The position numbers and the translations under genes are program-made. Shown here in pieces: positions 1 to 11,516 of a DNA stretch of 64,000 bases. The stretch comes from Diadophis punctatus similis (lineage: Eukaryota; Chordata; Lepidosauria; Squamata; Dipsadidae), in the NCBI GenBank assembly GCA_023053685.1, contig JALIGW010000313.1:17707-81706 (forward strand), read 5' to 3'. The notes under the pieces were generated by a model. The model saw nothing but the letters and a program-made list of their open reading frames with translations. It did no database searches and was not told the DNA's origin. How positions within the stretch are numbered: the stretch's first letter is position 1; each line of letters opens with the position of its first letter.

Positions 1-594
1 TTCTTAGCGCTGCTATCATGCTTCAGCCTAACCTCCTCCCCACGCAAAATAAAATGCACAGATCAGCTAAATATATACCTGCCGTTCGGAAGGTATATCT
101 CTTTTTTTTCTCTCTTTTGGAGGTGTGACTGTAAAAAAAAACACCCAGTGAAATTAGAGCCCTAGGTAGCGGCATTTTGGGTCTTCTCGGCTGGCATAAT
201 AATTTATTCCCCCCCCCAAGGGAGATGGTATTTAACTTGTCTTGCCTGCTCTCGATAGTTATAATTATGTGCCCACTAATTTTACTGCAAAAGCAGAGAT
301 ATTGATTGGTGGGGAGAGGGACCAAGAGCGGTGTGTCTGATCCCTTGGTGAAGCCAGTTTCCAGATGATGGTGTGATGTTTGTTGGTTGGGTGGCTTCAC
401 CATGGTCTAAGATGAACGAGCAAGAGAAGGAGGGATGTTAGGCATTGGACCTGCAAACTGGAATGCTCATAGGTCTTTACAGATCATTGGATAGACAGAG
501 TTGGCACTCAAGACTAGAACTAATATGGTCTATCTACTCGTGCTTAATGGCATTTCAGAGCATTTCATTGTTCAGATGTCCTTCTGCAATTTAG
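1..594. other. Non-repetitive stretch without a recognised gene
   Basis: No recognisable repeat or exon is seen. The only long open frame (minus strand, 23-403) has no recognisable domain and crosses homopolymer runs of T, A and C, so it is treated as chance. Confidence 0.5.
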
Positions 595-1132
595 GTGTAT
601 TCTAGCTCCCTTTCCCTTTCCCTTTCCCTTTCCCTTTCCCTTTCCTTCTCCTCTCCTCTCCTCTCCTCTCCTCTCCCCTTTCTCCTCTCCTCTCCAATTT
701 CTCCTCTCCTCTCCACTCCCCTCCCCTTCCTTCCTTCCTTCCTCCCTCCCCTCTCCCCTCTCCTCTCTCCTCTCCTCTCCTCTCCTCTCCTCTCCTCTCC
801 TCTCCTCTCTCTCCTCTCCTCTCCTCTCCTTCCTTCCTCCCCTCCCCTCCCCTCTCCTCTCTTCTCCTCTCCTTTCTCCTCTCTCCTCTCCTCTCCTTTC
901 TCCTCTCTCCTCTCTCCTCTCCTCTCCCCTCTCCCCTCTCCTCTCTTTCCTTCCTTCCTCCCCTCCCCTCTCCTGTTCTCTCTTCTCCTCTCCTCTCCTT
1001 TCTCCTCTCTCCTCTCCTCTCTTTTCTCCCCTCCCCTCCCCTCTCCTCTCCCCTCTCCACTCTTTTCTCGTCTCTCTCTCCTTTCTATCTTCCCCTCCCC
1101 TCCTTTCCCCTCTCCTCTCCTCTCCTCTCCCT
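595..1132. repeat. Polypyrimidine tract of TTTCCC and CTCCT units
   Basis: It begins with hexamer TTTCCC repeats (about 606-645) and continues as degenerate CTCCT/CTTCC/CCCCT pentamers and tetramers to about 1132. Almost no purines occur for over 500 bases. Long frames here are low-complexity Ser/Pro/Leu or Glu/Arg strings and are not proteins. Confidence 0.95.
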
Positions 1133-1189
1133 GTAGGCCTGCCTGCCTTATTGTGGAATCTAACAATAATAAGGGAAGCAAGGGCATTA

Positions 1190-1330
1190 ATATGGGAGCC
1201 AGTTTGGTATAGTGATTGAGGCTGGAAACCAGGGGATTGGGAGTTCTAGTCTTACCTTATGCCAAAGCTAGCTGGGTGACCTTGGGCCAGATACTTTCTC
1301 ACAGCCCTAGAAAGGAGCCAAGAGCAAAAC
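1190..1330 (+). mobile_element. tRNA-derived SINE with MIR-like body, partial
   Basis: The head has a pol III A-box-like segment (TGGTATAGTGATTGAGGCT) and a B-box-like segment (GAGTTCTAGTCT). The body reads 'gctgggtgaccttgggccag', typical of MIR-like reptilian SINEs. Minus-strand relatives lie at 43255-43460 and 55290-56110. The 3' part is lost. Confidence 0.75.
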
Positions 1331-1384
1331 ACTTCTGAAAAGCCTTTCTAAGAAGTTGTCCAGGCAGTGATCTACAGTCCAAAA

Positions 1385-1582
1385 CTCAGAGAAAGAAAAG
1401 GAGAGGGGGGAAGAGGGGTGGGAGAGAGGGAGAGGGAGGGAGAGACAGAGAGATGAGGAGGAGGAGGGAGGGAGGGGGAAGAGGGAAGGAAGGAAGGAAG
1501 GAAGGAAAGGAAAGGAAGGAAGGAAGGGAAGGAAGGGAAGGAAGGGAAGGAAGGGAAGGGAAGGAAGGAAGGAATAGATGAA
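1385..1582. repeat. Polypurine GGAA/GGGAA repeat
   Basis: Purine-only stretch of AGGG, GGAGG and GGAA units ending in GAAA. The minus-strand frame over it (1386-1703) is low complexity. Confidence 0.9.
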
Positions 1583-2442
1583 AGAAAGAAATGAATGCTT
1601 TCTTATCCAGAGAAGGATGAAGATGATGGATTCCCCAACAGAGCAATGGAGAAAAGTTGTCCAGGCCCTTGATGGCTAATTTTGTTTCTGAGAGGAATAA
1701 CAAGCTGCCTCAGGCAAATTCATTTTGTTATCCAAGTTAAATTTTAACCCCGGGCAATGAGCCTAGTAAAACTGGCATCCATATACCGCCACTAAGGCAT
1801 CTTCATGGTGCTACTCCCTAAGGCTCAAACCTCCAAGATATTTTTTTTTTGTTTGCCACAATCCAAGTTGTGTGCAGTCAGCGTCACCAAGTTTTTCTAG
1901 GAAGAGAAAAGGCCGAGGACTAAAGAGAGACGGGATGGATGGGGAAAGATTCCAAAATCCCGAATGAGACGTTTGATGAAAGTTCAGCTTTCCCAGGAGG
2001 ACTGAGTTCTTAAATCAGGCTCAGGTAATCAACAACTACAACATGCCCGGTGGGGAGGAAAACAGAAAGGGGAACGTGGCACAGCTAAGATTTACGAGTG
2101 TTCGGCTGGGCCGGAGTTGTTTTCTCATCTCCAGAAGAAGTCACAGCAAGCATTCCTTCCCTTCCCCTCCTTCTCCGATTTATTTATTTATTTGTGTATA
2201 TATTAACTCTCTTTCCTCATCCCCCTTAAATCTAGCAAATTTCTAACCCATATAAATCCAATTACCCATGTTTTGCCTTCAGGGAGTGAGAGAGATTAAT
2301 GTGGCTATTTTGGCAGGAATATAAAAGGAAAGAGGTGGTAATAACAATAAAGGCTCATAAAAAGGAACTGATCGCCAAGCCTATGCCTGGAGCCAAGCTG
2401 TAATTCCTGCAACACTTTCTTGGCAATGCCAGCCAAGGACCT
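1583..2442. other. Unique stretch, no recognised gene
   Basis: Apparently single-copy sequence. Short frames (for example 2043-2246) show no domain. Nothing else is supported. Confidence 0.45.
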
Positions 2443-2475
2443 TTAAAAAAAAAAACACACACACACACACACAAA
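2443..2475. repeat. Poly-A run followed by (CA)n
   Basis: About ten A residues run into about ten CA dinucleotides. This may be the relic of a retroposon tail, but no body is recognised upstream. Confidence 0.85.
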
Positions 2476-2649
2476 AGTAGGGACACAAGTTATTTCTGTG
2501 CCACAAATAGGTCCATCCGCAAAGGAACACTTTCTGGGTGATAAGCAAAACCAGGCTGTATACTTCCCTAAACGAGCCATTTCTACCCATTTGTACATCA
2601 ACAAATGACACAACTGCTGTACATTTGTAGATTTGTACCCTTCACTTCT

Positions 2650-3235
2650 ACCCTTCATGGCCAGAGCCCACTGCAACAACATAGCTAAGAAGGCATTAAG
2701 AGTGGTTAACCTAATCTTGCGTAGCTTCTTCTCTGGTAACATTGTACTCTTAACCAGAGCATACAAAACATTTGCTAGACCGATTCTTGAATACAGCTCA
2801 CCTGTCTGGAACCCACACTACATATCAGACATTAACACAATTGAGAATGTCCAGAGATACTTCACAAGAAGAGTATTACATTCCTCTGTTCACAACAGAA
2901 TACCTTATGAAACCAGACTTGAAATTTTGGGACTTCAAAATTTAGAACTCCGCCGCCTTCGATCTGACCTAAGTGTAGCTCACAAAATTATCTGCCACAA
3001 TGTCCTACCTGTCAATGACTACTTCAGCTTCAACCGCAATAATACACGAGCTCACAATAGATACAAACTTAATGTAAACCGCTCCAGACTTGATTGCAAA
3101 AAATTCGACTTCAACAACAGAGTGATCAATGCCTGGAACACTTTACCTGACTCAGTAGTTTCTTCCCCAAACCCCAAAAACTTCAACCTCAGATTATCTA
3201 CCATCGACCTCACCCCATTCCTAAGAGGTCGGTAA
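2650..3235 (+). mobile_element. LINE reverse-transcriptase C-terminus (CR1/L2 superfamily)
   Basis: An open frame of 200 codons (2633-3235) encodes the post-RT C-terminal region of a non-LTR retrotransposon. Visible blocks are ARPILEYSSPVWNP, VQRYFTRRVLHSS, RLEILGLQNLELRRLRSDL and a terminal LTPFLRGR before TAA. The 5' part (endonuclease and RT core) is missing, as is usual for 5'-truncated copies. Related copies are at 38216, 39069, 60240 and 61443. The frame is intact over this part, which suggests a fairly young copy. The exact clade (L2, CR1 or a relative) is not settled. Confidence 0.88.
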
Positions 3236-3650
<415 letters not shown>

Positions 3651-3794
3651 TGTTCTGAAGCATGTACAGGCCAGGAAGAAATTCCTTTAATTTTAATAAG
3701 AGAAATTAGGTTGAAAGAATTTCATTGCCATCATGGGTTTGGGGTACGAGCGAAAGGGACAAAAAAGAGAGCGACACACTTGAGTTCATTGATT

Positions 3795-4065
3795 TGCTTA
3801 GCCTTTGCATTTGCTTTGTTTTAATTCTGACTTACAAGGGTAGAATTATGTTACTGTCTGAGATCTAACAGCATCCTAAAAAAATAATCCATTGTTTCAG
3901 AAAAAAGAAAGCATGTGTTTGGAGCTAATATGGAAGGTGGCCAACTCTGGGTTTGAATTGTAGCCTTGGTATAAATATACAGCCATTGTGACGACTTATA
4001 AAAAATTTCTTTACCATCATAGATTTGGGGTCTGAGCGAAAGGAAAGAAAAGGGGAGCATCTAAG
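3795..4065. repeat. Unclassified dispersed repeat, copy A
   Basis: Shares a series of blocks with 6165-6436, including 'attctgactt', 'ctgtctgagatctaacagc', 'atgtgtttggagct' and 'ggtataaatata'. It has no open frame and no visible termini, so its class is unknown. Confidence 0.6.
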
Positions 4066-4432
4066 ACTATGCATATATCCCCTCAACCACCTCTACTCTT
4101 TTTTGCAGGTTGTACCAAGACATCACTTACTTCTGTTCCTATTCTTCATTTTATAACCAGCTTTATCAGTGACGTAAAGAGGGCTGCAAGCCAAACAGAC
4201 AAAGAGGTTGGCTTACATAGCATATAATCAAGTCTTCATGTTGCAAATAAGAGACCAACTATTAGTAAAGGAAAGGCAGGAAGCATTTACATTTGAACCG
4301 AAGAAACTTCTTTATGTTGCAATCGTATTTAATTCAATCAGAGATGTTAATGCTCAGACTGAAAAAGGTTTGGTGGTACATTCCAGGTGTTGTTCTCTTT
4401 AGTTGCCACAGAGTTTGTGTGTGGGGTGGACA
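4066..4432. other. Unique stretch, no recognised gene
   Basis: No exon, RNA gene or repeat recognised. Confidence 0.4.
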
Positions 4433-5068
4433 CAGGGGCGGGCTCCTAATTTTTTTACTACCACTCTGTGGGCGTGGCTTATTCTGTGGGTGTGGCTTGC
4501 CAGCCATGTGACTGGGTGGGCGTGGGCCTCGGCAGCTTGGCAGCGGCCGGAGAAGTGGGGGGCATTGCCCACCCACAATGCAGCCCCCCGCAGCGGGAGC
4601 AGCAAGACCGCGGCAGTGGTTCTTCTAGGAGGCTCCGTCCGGCCTGAATGCTTCTCCCCATTCGATGATCCTAGGCTCCTGCCGCCCGTTCCCCTTCCCC
4701 TCAGCAGCTCGAGAAGCCTCGAACGTGCAAAAATGCCTGGGATCATCACCGCGCGTTCGTGGCTTCTCAGACTGCTGAAGGGAGGGGAATGGAGATAGGT
4801 CCTGCCGCCTGTTCTTTCAGCATCTCACGCGCTCCCTCAGCCATCCTCCCCTGCTTGGACTCACTGTGGGGTAGGAAGGCAACGCATGCGCAGTGCCAGA
4901 AGGTTGGCTTCTGGGCATGCGCAGAATAAATTTTTTTTAAAAAAATAATTTTTTAAAAAAAATGGTGGCGCCCAGGCACCGGCAACCGAGCGCACCGGTA
5001 CTGTGACGTCACCAGCAGGCCGCTACCGGTGCTATAGAGTGGACCGCACCTGTAGGAACCCACCACTG
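4433..5068 (+). mobile_element. hAT-like non-autonomous DNA transposon (GGGCGGGTTCC family)
   Basis: Begins CAGGGGCGGGCTCCTA and ends TAGGAACCCACCACTG, giving imperfect terminal inverted repeats. The interior matches the copies at 21858 (inverted) and 56605, sharing 'gtgggcgtggctt', 'catcaccgcgcgttcgtgg' and 'caccggcaaccg'. It encodes no transposase. Flanks (ggtggaca and cggacaga) are not a clean duplication. This copy carries an extra GC-rich interior segment at about 4525-4690 that is absent from the 56605 copy. Confidence 0.8.
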
Positions 5069-5330
5069 CGGACAGAAGCTTTTGGAAGGAATGGGTGGAA
5101 AGTGATCAAGGAGAGATTCAACGTAGAAATAAGGAGAAATTTTCTGACAGTGAGAGCAATCAACCAATGGAACAGAAGTTGCCTTCAGAAATTGTGGGAG
5201 CTTCATCACTGGAGGCTTTCAAGAAAAAAATTGGACTGTCATTTGTCAGAAATAGTGTAGGGTCTCCTGCTTGGGCGAGGGGTTGGACTAGATGACCCAC
5301 AAGGTACCTTCCAACTCTGTTAATCTGTAA
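5069..5330 (+). mobile_element. CR1 LINE 3' end, 5'-truncated
   Basis: Encodes the CR1 ORF2 C-terminal block (RRNFLTVRAINQW and a KLW-EL-HHW-like decayed continuation, frameshifted). It then has the CR1 3' signature 'ggggttggactagatgacc' and 'ttccaactctgtta'. Confidence 0.9.
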
Positions 5331-5515
5331 TCTGTAATACCACAATTGATGACAATCTGAATTGTGCCGATTTTCCTTAAAAGGAATTGGGAGTGGGGAC
5401 TTGATTTATCTACCTTTGATCCATTGTTGGCCCATATCTCCCTTACTTGTCCCAAAGATGCTTTCCTTCCAAAAGACAACGGAATTTTCTTGGTTTTTCT
5501 TGGTTTTAGTATCAG

Positions 5516-6043
5516 TTTTATAACGCTTCGGTAAGGCCACACTTGGAATATTGCATCCAGTTTTGGTTACCACTATATAAAAAAAGATATTGAGAGTCTA
5601 GAAAGAGTGCAGAGAAGAGCAACAAAGATGATTAGGGAACTGGAGGCTAAAGCATATAAAAAACGGTTGCTGGAATTGGGTATGTCTAGTTTAATGAAAA
5701 GAAAGACTAGGGGAGACATGATAGCAGTGTTCCAATATCTCAGGGGTTGCCACAAAGAAGAGGGAGTCAAACTATTCTCCAAAGCACCTGAAGGTAGAAC
5801 AAGAAGCAATGGGTGGAAACTAAACAAGGAGAGAAACAACCTAGAACTAAGGAGGAATTTCCTGACAGTGAGAACAATTAACCAGTGGAACGGCTTGCCT
5901 TCAGAAGTTGTGGGTGCTCCAACACTGGAGGTTTTTAAGAAGATGTTGGACGACCATTTGTCTGAAATGGCATAGAGTGCTCTTCTGGAGCAGAGGGTTG
6001 GACTAGAAGACCTCTGAGAACCCTTCCAACTCTGTTATTCTTT
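5516..6043 (+). mobile_element. CR1 LINE 3' end with intact C-terminal frame
   Basis: Starts within the 'cacttggaatattgcatcc' region of ORF2. The frame 5607-5975 reads [46 protein letters not shown] and EVFKKMLDDHLSEMA before TAG. The 3' UTR has the usual 'ggttggactagaagacctc'. This is one of the longest CR1 pieces in the window. Confidence 0.93.
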
Positions 6044-6049
6044 AAAAAA

Positions 6050-6130
6050 AATGTTTTGTTTCTCATCCAAGAAGCCTCTTCAATTGAACTTTGGGATAAC
6101 CATGGCCTGGATGATTGAGACTCTCCATAG
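6050..6130. repeat. Unclassified repeat with 'catccaagaagc' core, copy 1
   Basis: 'tttctcatccaagaagcctc' followed by 'actctccatagacatc'. The same blocks recur at 47391-47540 and 50795-50885, and a piece ('accagaaagtcca') at 8739-8780. The class of this repeat is unknown to me. Confidence 0.55.
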
Positions 6131-6164
6131 ACATCTTCCTGACTTCCTTCTCTAGCCACACCTT

Positions 6165-6436
6165 GTTGAGTGCATTTATTTGCTTGGTCTTCCAATAGCT
6201 GCTTTTTAAATTCTGACTTGTAATGGGTACAGTTAAACAACTGTCTGAAATCTAACAGCTTCCTAAAAAAAAAGATATCCATTGCTTCATTCACAACTTT
6301 CAGATTAGACTTCCACAGAACAACAAGAACAACAAGAACAACAACAAAAACACCCCATGTGTTTGGAACTGAATTAGAAAGTGGCAAGTTCTGGGTGTGA
6401 GCTTTGTAGCCTGGGTATAAATATATATGGTGATGA
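6165..6436. repeat. Unclassified dispersed repeat, copy B
   Basis: Partner of 3795-4065. It carries extra bases including an ACA/AAC-rich run near 6320-6350. No coding capacity. Confidence 0.6.
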
Positions 6437-6639
6437 TGTCAGGTTTCCAAGTAGTACATCCCATTCAATAAGAACTCTGAGGCAGGAAAATTCCTCAAAG
6501 AAGATTTCATTGGGACACATTGAATTGGCATATTCCTGGTGAAAAAGCGTCTCTAGGTTCCCGCTGGTTTTTTACCCAATTAAAAGTAAAACTTTGTCAC
6601 TTCCCCCCCCCCACGAGTCTCCAGTCACATGGTCCAATC

Positions 6640-6660
6640 CAGTGGTGGGTTGCTACCGGT

Positions 6661-6740
<80 letters not shown>

Positions 6741-7557
6741 TTTTATTTAGGGTTCTTATATGCCGCCCTACTCCCTGGGGACTCAGGGCGGCATACAACA
6801 TTTGAAGAACCACTAAACAATATAATTTAAAACAATTTAAAATACATTTAAAAAGCATACAAAATCTTATATACGTAGGGGAGACCAAGATGAAGTTGTC
6901 TCAACACCCCGCCTGCAGGAAGAGCCATGTCTTCATGCCTTTTCGGAAGGCCAGCAAGGTGGAGACAATTCCTATCTCTGGGGGGAGTTGGTTCCAGAGA
7001 GCAGGGGCCCCCACAGAGAAGGCCCTCCCCCTAGGCCCCGCCAGCCGACATTGTTTGGTTGACGGGACCCAGAGGAGGCCCACTCTGTGGGGCCCTAACC
7101 GGTCGGAGGGATGTATGAGGTAGAATGCGGTCCTGGAGGTAACCTGGTCCTAAGCCATGTAGGGCTTTAAAGATGATGATCAACACCTTGAATTGTACCT
7201 GGAGACCAATGGGCAACCAATGCAGCTGGCGGAGTATGGGTGTTACGTGGGTGTATCTTGAGACACCCACCACAGCTCGCGCAGCCGCATTTTGCACCAG
7301 TTGAAGTCTCTGAATACTCTTCAAGGGTAGCCCCATGTAGAGCACATTACAGTAGTCCAATCGAGAGGTGACAAGGGCATGACAAGGTTCGGGCGAACTG
7401 GTAGCGGCAAAGGCATGAAGCTCCGCCCACCCGCCCGGACATCATCACAGACAATCTGTGCATGCGCAGAAGGTTCTGCGCATGCGCAGAAGCCCCATGC
7501 GTGAGCGCGGGTTCACAGTTCCGAATCGGTAACGAAGGTAAGTAAAACCCACTACTG
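6640..7557. mobile_element. hAT-like element with perfect 8-bp TSD, carrying a nested LINE
   Basis: Termini are CAGTGGTGGGTTGCTACCGG and AAAACCCACTACTG. It is flanked on both sides by gtccaatc (6632-6639 and 7558-7565), a perfect 8-bp target-site duplication as expected of hAT transposition. Removing the LINE at 6661-7388 brings 'ctaccggt' next to 'tcgggcgaactggtag', as in the related fragment at 49048. Confidence 0.88.
6661..7388 (-). mobile_element. L2/CR1-superfamily LINE 3' end nested in the hAT element
   Basis: The minus strand encodes [48 protein letters not shown] and HGLGPGYL, then after a frame shift ALWNQLPPEIG and FRKGMKTWLF. This is the typical C-terminus of L2-like LINEs. The (TAAA)n tail on the minus strand is the (TTTA)n array at 6661-6738. 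A related decayed copy is at 37965-38215. Confidence 0.9.
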
Positions 7558-7767
7558 GTCCAATCAGCATACAGTCCAGTTGCTAGGTGACCTCAGTCTC
7601 CACCTTTCGAATACCTGCACCAACGTCCTTGATTGTCAGGGGAAAGAATTTTATTTACGCTAAAAACACCCCAGCTATCTCTGGCCCCTTCGCTCCAGGC
7701 TGTGTCTCCCTGTAGCAGTGAGGAGAAAATGCTCCCTGGAGAAAACTAACAAAAGAAAATGGCCACA

Positions 7768-7907
7768 GCTGCTGTGGCCTAGAGGTAGAGCTCTTGCCTC
7801 ACAATCAGGAGGTTGTGAGTTCGATCCTAGGTAGCGGCAGATGTACGGGTCTCCTGCTTGGGCAGGGGGTTGGACTAGATGACCTGCAAGGTCCCTTCCA
7901 ACTCTGT
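7768..7907 (+). mobile_element. tRNA-derived SINE with CR1-type tail
   Basis: Head 'gtggcctagaggtagagctc' (A-box-like), then 'gagttcgatcc' (B-box). The 3' half is the CR1 3' end ('gggggttggactagatgacc', 'ccttccaactctgttaatcc'). Use of a LINE-derived tail is the standard arrangement for mobilisation by the partner LINE. Minus-strand relatives are at 18782-18966 and 27487-27570. Confidence 0.85.
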
Positions 7908-8166
7908 TAATCCATGAACTTCAGGGTTGACAGATGACTTGCGAAGTATTACAACTGGATTAACATTTAAGGTCAGAAATATTGTCACCTGCTTTTATCA
8001 CCCCCATTCTTACAGCATAAGCTCTTAAACCACGAGAAGGCATTGATCTTAGGATAAATATCAAGTGATTCTTGAGATAAAAAAGGAAATTAATAGGATA
8101 AATACTGAAGATCCAGACTTTTTCAGAAATCAGTGGAGGCTAAACCGACTAGCTACTCCTCAGCTT

Positions 8167-8562
8167 CAGGTAGTCCTCGACTTATGACCACAACGAAGCC
8201 CAAAATCTCCATTGCTAAGTGAGACAATTGTTGAGTTGGCTGTCATTTTGCAGTCTTTCTTGCCACCGTTGTTAAGTGAATCACTGCAGGTGTGAAGCCA
8301 GTCACCTGGTCATTAAGTGAATCTGGCTTTCCCATTGACTTTTCTTGTCAGAAGGTCACAAAGGGGGGGGGAAATCACGTGATCTCCGGGACACTGCAAC
8401 CGTCATAAATATGAGTCGGTTGCCAAGTGTCTGAATTTTGATCACGTGACCCTGGGGATGCCGCAAAGATTTGTAAGTGTGAAAAATGATCACATATTTT
8501 TACTGCCGTTCTAACTTCAACCAGTCACTAAATGAACTGTTGTAAGTCAAGGACTTCCTCTA
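8167..8562 (+). mobile_element. Inverted-repeat MITE, 'tagtcctcgactta' family
   Basis: Begins TAGTCCTCGACTTATGACC and ends GTAAGTCAAGGACTTCCT, an imperfect inverted repeat. Internal blocks 'gttaagtgaatcactgcag', 'cataaatatgagtc' and 'attttgatcacgtgac' recur in about ten other places in the window. It is non-coding. The transposon superfamily is not determined. Confidence 0.85.
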
Positions 8563-8630
8563 TTTGAAACTAATGTTTTCCAGGTTTTTTTTTCTTCATC
8601 AAAGAATGGCAAAAAAAGAATGCCAGGGTA

Positions 8631-8755
8631 TGTCAGGGTTCCAAGTAATAAATCCACAGCAAGCAAGACTCTGAGGCATGTAGATTCCTCAAAGAATACT
8701 TTTATTTGGAATGATCATATTGGCACATATCTGGTAAAAACCAGAAAGTCCATTG
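8631..8755 (-). mobile_element. LTR-like fragment related to 6437
   Basis: Starts TGTCAGGGTTCCAAGTAATA. On the minus strand it has AATAAA (about 8698) followed by about 65 bases ending CCTGACA, as an R-U5 end would. It is truncated on the right, where 'accagaaagtccattgcc' repeat sequence begins. Confidence 0.45.
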
Positions 8756-8779
8756 CCTCTTGAAAAAAAAAACACTTTT

Positions 8780-9027
8780 GCAAGTCTGGAACTGGGTATG
8801 TCTAGTTTGATGAAAAGAAGGACTAGGGAAGACATGATAGCCGTGTTCCAATATCTCAGGAGTTGCCACAAAGAAGAGGGAGTCAAGCTATTCTCCAAAG
8901 CACCTGAAGGTAGAACAAGAAACAATGGGTGGAAACTAATCAAGGAGAGAAGCAACCTAGAACTAAGAAGGAATTTCCTGACAGTTAGAACAATTAATCA
9001 GTGGAACAAGTTGCCTCCAGAAGTTGT
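8780..9027 (+). mobile_element. CR1 LINE fragment
   Basis: Encodes [40 protein letters not shown] and RRNFLTVRTINQWNKLPPEVV. It breaks off abruptly at 9027 where MITE sequence begins, so the CR1 3' end is missing. Confidence 0.9.
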
Positions 9028-9160
9028 GAATGAACTGATTAGGTCACCACAGGGATGCTGCAAAGGTCATAAGTGTGAGGACTGATCATAAATCCCTTTT
9101 TTTCAGTGCTGTTGCGACTTCATATGATTGCTAGACAAATCGTTGTGAGACGAGAACTAC
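9028..9160 (+). mobile_element. Fragment of the 'tagtcctcgactta' MITE (3' part)
   Basis: Contains 'gggatgctgcaaaggtcata', 'tttcagtgctgttgcgact' and a decayed terminus 'gagacgagaactaccc'. It directly abuts the CR1 fragment. Confidence 0.7.
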
Positions 9161-9906
9161 CCATGCAAAATAAATAACAGAAGGACATAATATAGAGATA
9201 GGTGATTTTTTTTAAAACAATCAACATTCAGGAAGATTTTAAAAAAAGATAATACACTTAAGAGAAACACTGACATTAAGCAAGTTCTCATTACAATATT
9301 AGGAACTCAATTAATTCCATCTTTTCTCATTTGCTTAGAATATTGGATTGTACCATGGCAGACGTAGCTTGAAATTAGTATCACTGTTCTTAAGGGTTTT
9401 TTTTTCTCTCCCCCTTTACAGTTCTTACTCAATCTTATTGAAAGAAAAATTTGCATTAGAAATTCTCTAAAAGAAGAAGAGAGTTTAACTGAAACGTTCC
9501 TGGCAGACTGTGGTGCTTTTGTGATTTTAAATTGGATTGTAGTGAGTTATTGTGTGACTTTTGGATGTTGCAATGTATCATTTCCTATTGTGCCTAACAC
9601 AATATTGGGCTGCGTGCATGAATGTTGTATGTCTTGTGCTTCAGTCATTTTTTTCCAGCAAGTTGCGGTTGCGTGAGGTTTCCATGCTCCCTTTCAAACC
9701 GTTGCCAAAGGCATCAGAAAGGAATTTGTACTAAGGTTTTCTTCCGTCGTAAGGCTGCTGTTGCTGCTAAGTCTTGCCCTAAGGAAATGGTTGGAGGTTC
9801 CCCCCCTTCCAGCAAAGTAGAATATTTGTAGCTCAGGGTTGAACTGTGAGGTTCTTGGTACTCTCAGATCTTGGTGTTTTTCTTGCAGACATTTCATTAC
9901 CAAACT
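9161..9906. other. Mostly unique stretch; possible conserved non-coding sequence
   Basis: AT-rich, no repeat recognised at about 9400-9620. No exon is supported. Short frames (9622-9831) lack any domain. Confidence 0.4.
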
Positions 9907-9939
9907 AGCATTTTCTTCTTCTTCTTCTTCTTCTTCTTC

Positions 9940-9999
<60 letters not shown>

Positions 10000-10000
10000 G
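9907..10000. repeat. (TTC)n then (ATC)n microsatellite
   Basis: About 11 TTC units pass into about 20 ATC units. It ends exactly at the 5' truncation point of the CR1 element at 9999. Confidence 0.97.
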
Positions 10001-10480
10001 TAAGGCCACACTTGGAATACTGCATTCAGTTTTGGTCGCCACGATGTAGAAAGGATGTTGAGACTCTAGAAAGAGTGCAGAGAAGAGCAACAAAGATGAT
10101 TAGGGGACTGGAGGCTAAAACATATGAAGAACGGTTGCTGGAATTGGGTATGTCTAGCTTGATGAAAAGAAGGACCAGGGGAGATATGATAGCAGTGTTC
10201 CAATATCTCAGAGGGAGTCAAACTATTCTTCAAAGCACCTGAGGGTAGAACAAGAAGTAATGGGTGGAAACTAATCAAGGAGAGAAGCAACTTAGAACTA
10301 AGGAGAAATTTCCTGACAGTTAGGACAATTAATCAGTGGAACAGCTTGCCTCCAGAAGTTGTGAATGCTCCAACACTGGAAGTTTTTATGAAGAGATTGG
10401 ATAACTATTTGTCTGAAGTAGTGTAAGGTTTCCTGCTTAAGCAGGGGGTTGGACTAGAAGACCTCCAAGGTCCCTTCCAA
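9999..10480 (+). mobile_element. CR1 LINE 3' end
   Basis: Encodes [38 protein letters not shown] and [22 protein letters not shown] deletion then removes the 'gttgccacaaaga' segment and shifts the frame. The 3' UTR is complete up to 'ccttccaactctg'. Confidence 0.93.
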
Positions 10481-10483
10481 CTC

Positions 10484-10514
<31 letters not shown>

Positions 10515-10520
10515 ATCATC
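10481..10520. repeat. (TTG)n(ATC)n microsatellite at a CR1 3' end
   Basis: About ten TTG units begin where the CR1 3' end stops, followed by ATC units. Confidence 0.95.
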
Positions 10521-11516
10521 ATCATCATCACAGCAACAACTTTTTTTAAATTTACTCTGCTAGCTGTGTCCTACTGTGAGCTCTTGTACAGTTTTTCTGC
10601 TACCCCATGCCTTCTCTCCTTCCTCAGTGCAAAATACAAACAAGTAGAATCAAAACAACAACATCCATCCCCTAAACTAAATCGTTGAGTAGATCAAAGG
10701 AAATCACGCAAAGCTTAATCCGAAAGCGGAGAGGGAATGAAACGAGACTTTTTAATCTCACATTTCAGCACGTTCAGTTTCTGTAGACAGGGCTGCCACC
10801 AACGTCGAAACGCAGCCCAAACACTAGAATCTTAAGCCCCAGAGCCTGCCTGAAAACCTATCCTGACACCAAATGACAGGCTCCCAATTGATATCCTCCA
10901 GAGGCCTTAAATGCAGCTCTGCTCTGTTTCTAGAACAAGTTTCATCTACCTTGAGAATCCTTGATTTGATGTGACATCTCCCTTGGCTGGCTTCTCTTGA
11001 TATTTCTCTTTGTTTCCAGCGACACCAAGCAGGTAGATATTTTAAGGGAATTTGTAGACTCATTTAGGGTCTGTTCGCGGGATCACGGATTGTTTACTTG
11101 CAGGTAACTATGATCCTGTCGCAGGACTAATATAAAAGGGAATTGTGAACTCAGCATTAATGAATGGATTAAGTAGCCACGGGTAGATCATTACGTGCCA
11201 ATCTCAGTGTGACCATCTGCAGCGTGGGATAAATAAACCTACCTTGTAGGGCTGTAATGCTAATTATTAAGAGAATGCCGGTGTTTTGGCAATTAAACCA
11301 TCTGTTCCTTATCTTTCTCTTTCCCATAACACATTAGAGGCAAATGTTCACTTTTCTATGCCATCCTGATCATTGTTGGATGATGTATAAAAATCTGACG
11401 AAGGTACAAATAAACTTTATCTGGAGTTGGCTAAGCAACGCTATCCGATGGTGACACCGAATGGCGGATTCTAATTCTCACAAAAAACAAAAACAACCAA
11501 AAAAGTTGGATTACAT
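10521..11516. other. Unique stretch, no recognised gene
   Basis: No repeat, RNA or exon recognised. The minus-strand frame 10824-11063 has no recognisable domain. Confidence 0.45.

Larger units (their letters stand above)
6437..7638 (-). mobile_element. LTR-like element interrupted by a hAT element
   Basis: The outer parts (6437-6639 and 7566-7638) read from TGTCAGGTTTCC to TTGATTGTCA, a TG...CA-type structure. The left end is shared with 8631-8755 ('aactctgaggca', 'attcctcaaagaa'), where an AATAAA signal on the minus strand suggests minus orientation. No clean 5-bp duplication is seen. The LTR call is therefore tentative; the interruption by 6640-7557 is clear. Confidence 0.45.

Noticed and set aside
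2633..3235. An intact host gene (200 codons)
   Set aside because: It matches the C-terminus of a LINE found five times in the window and lacks the rest of the element.
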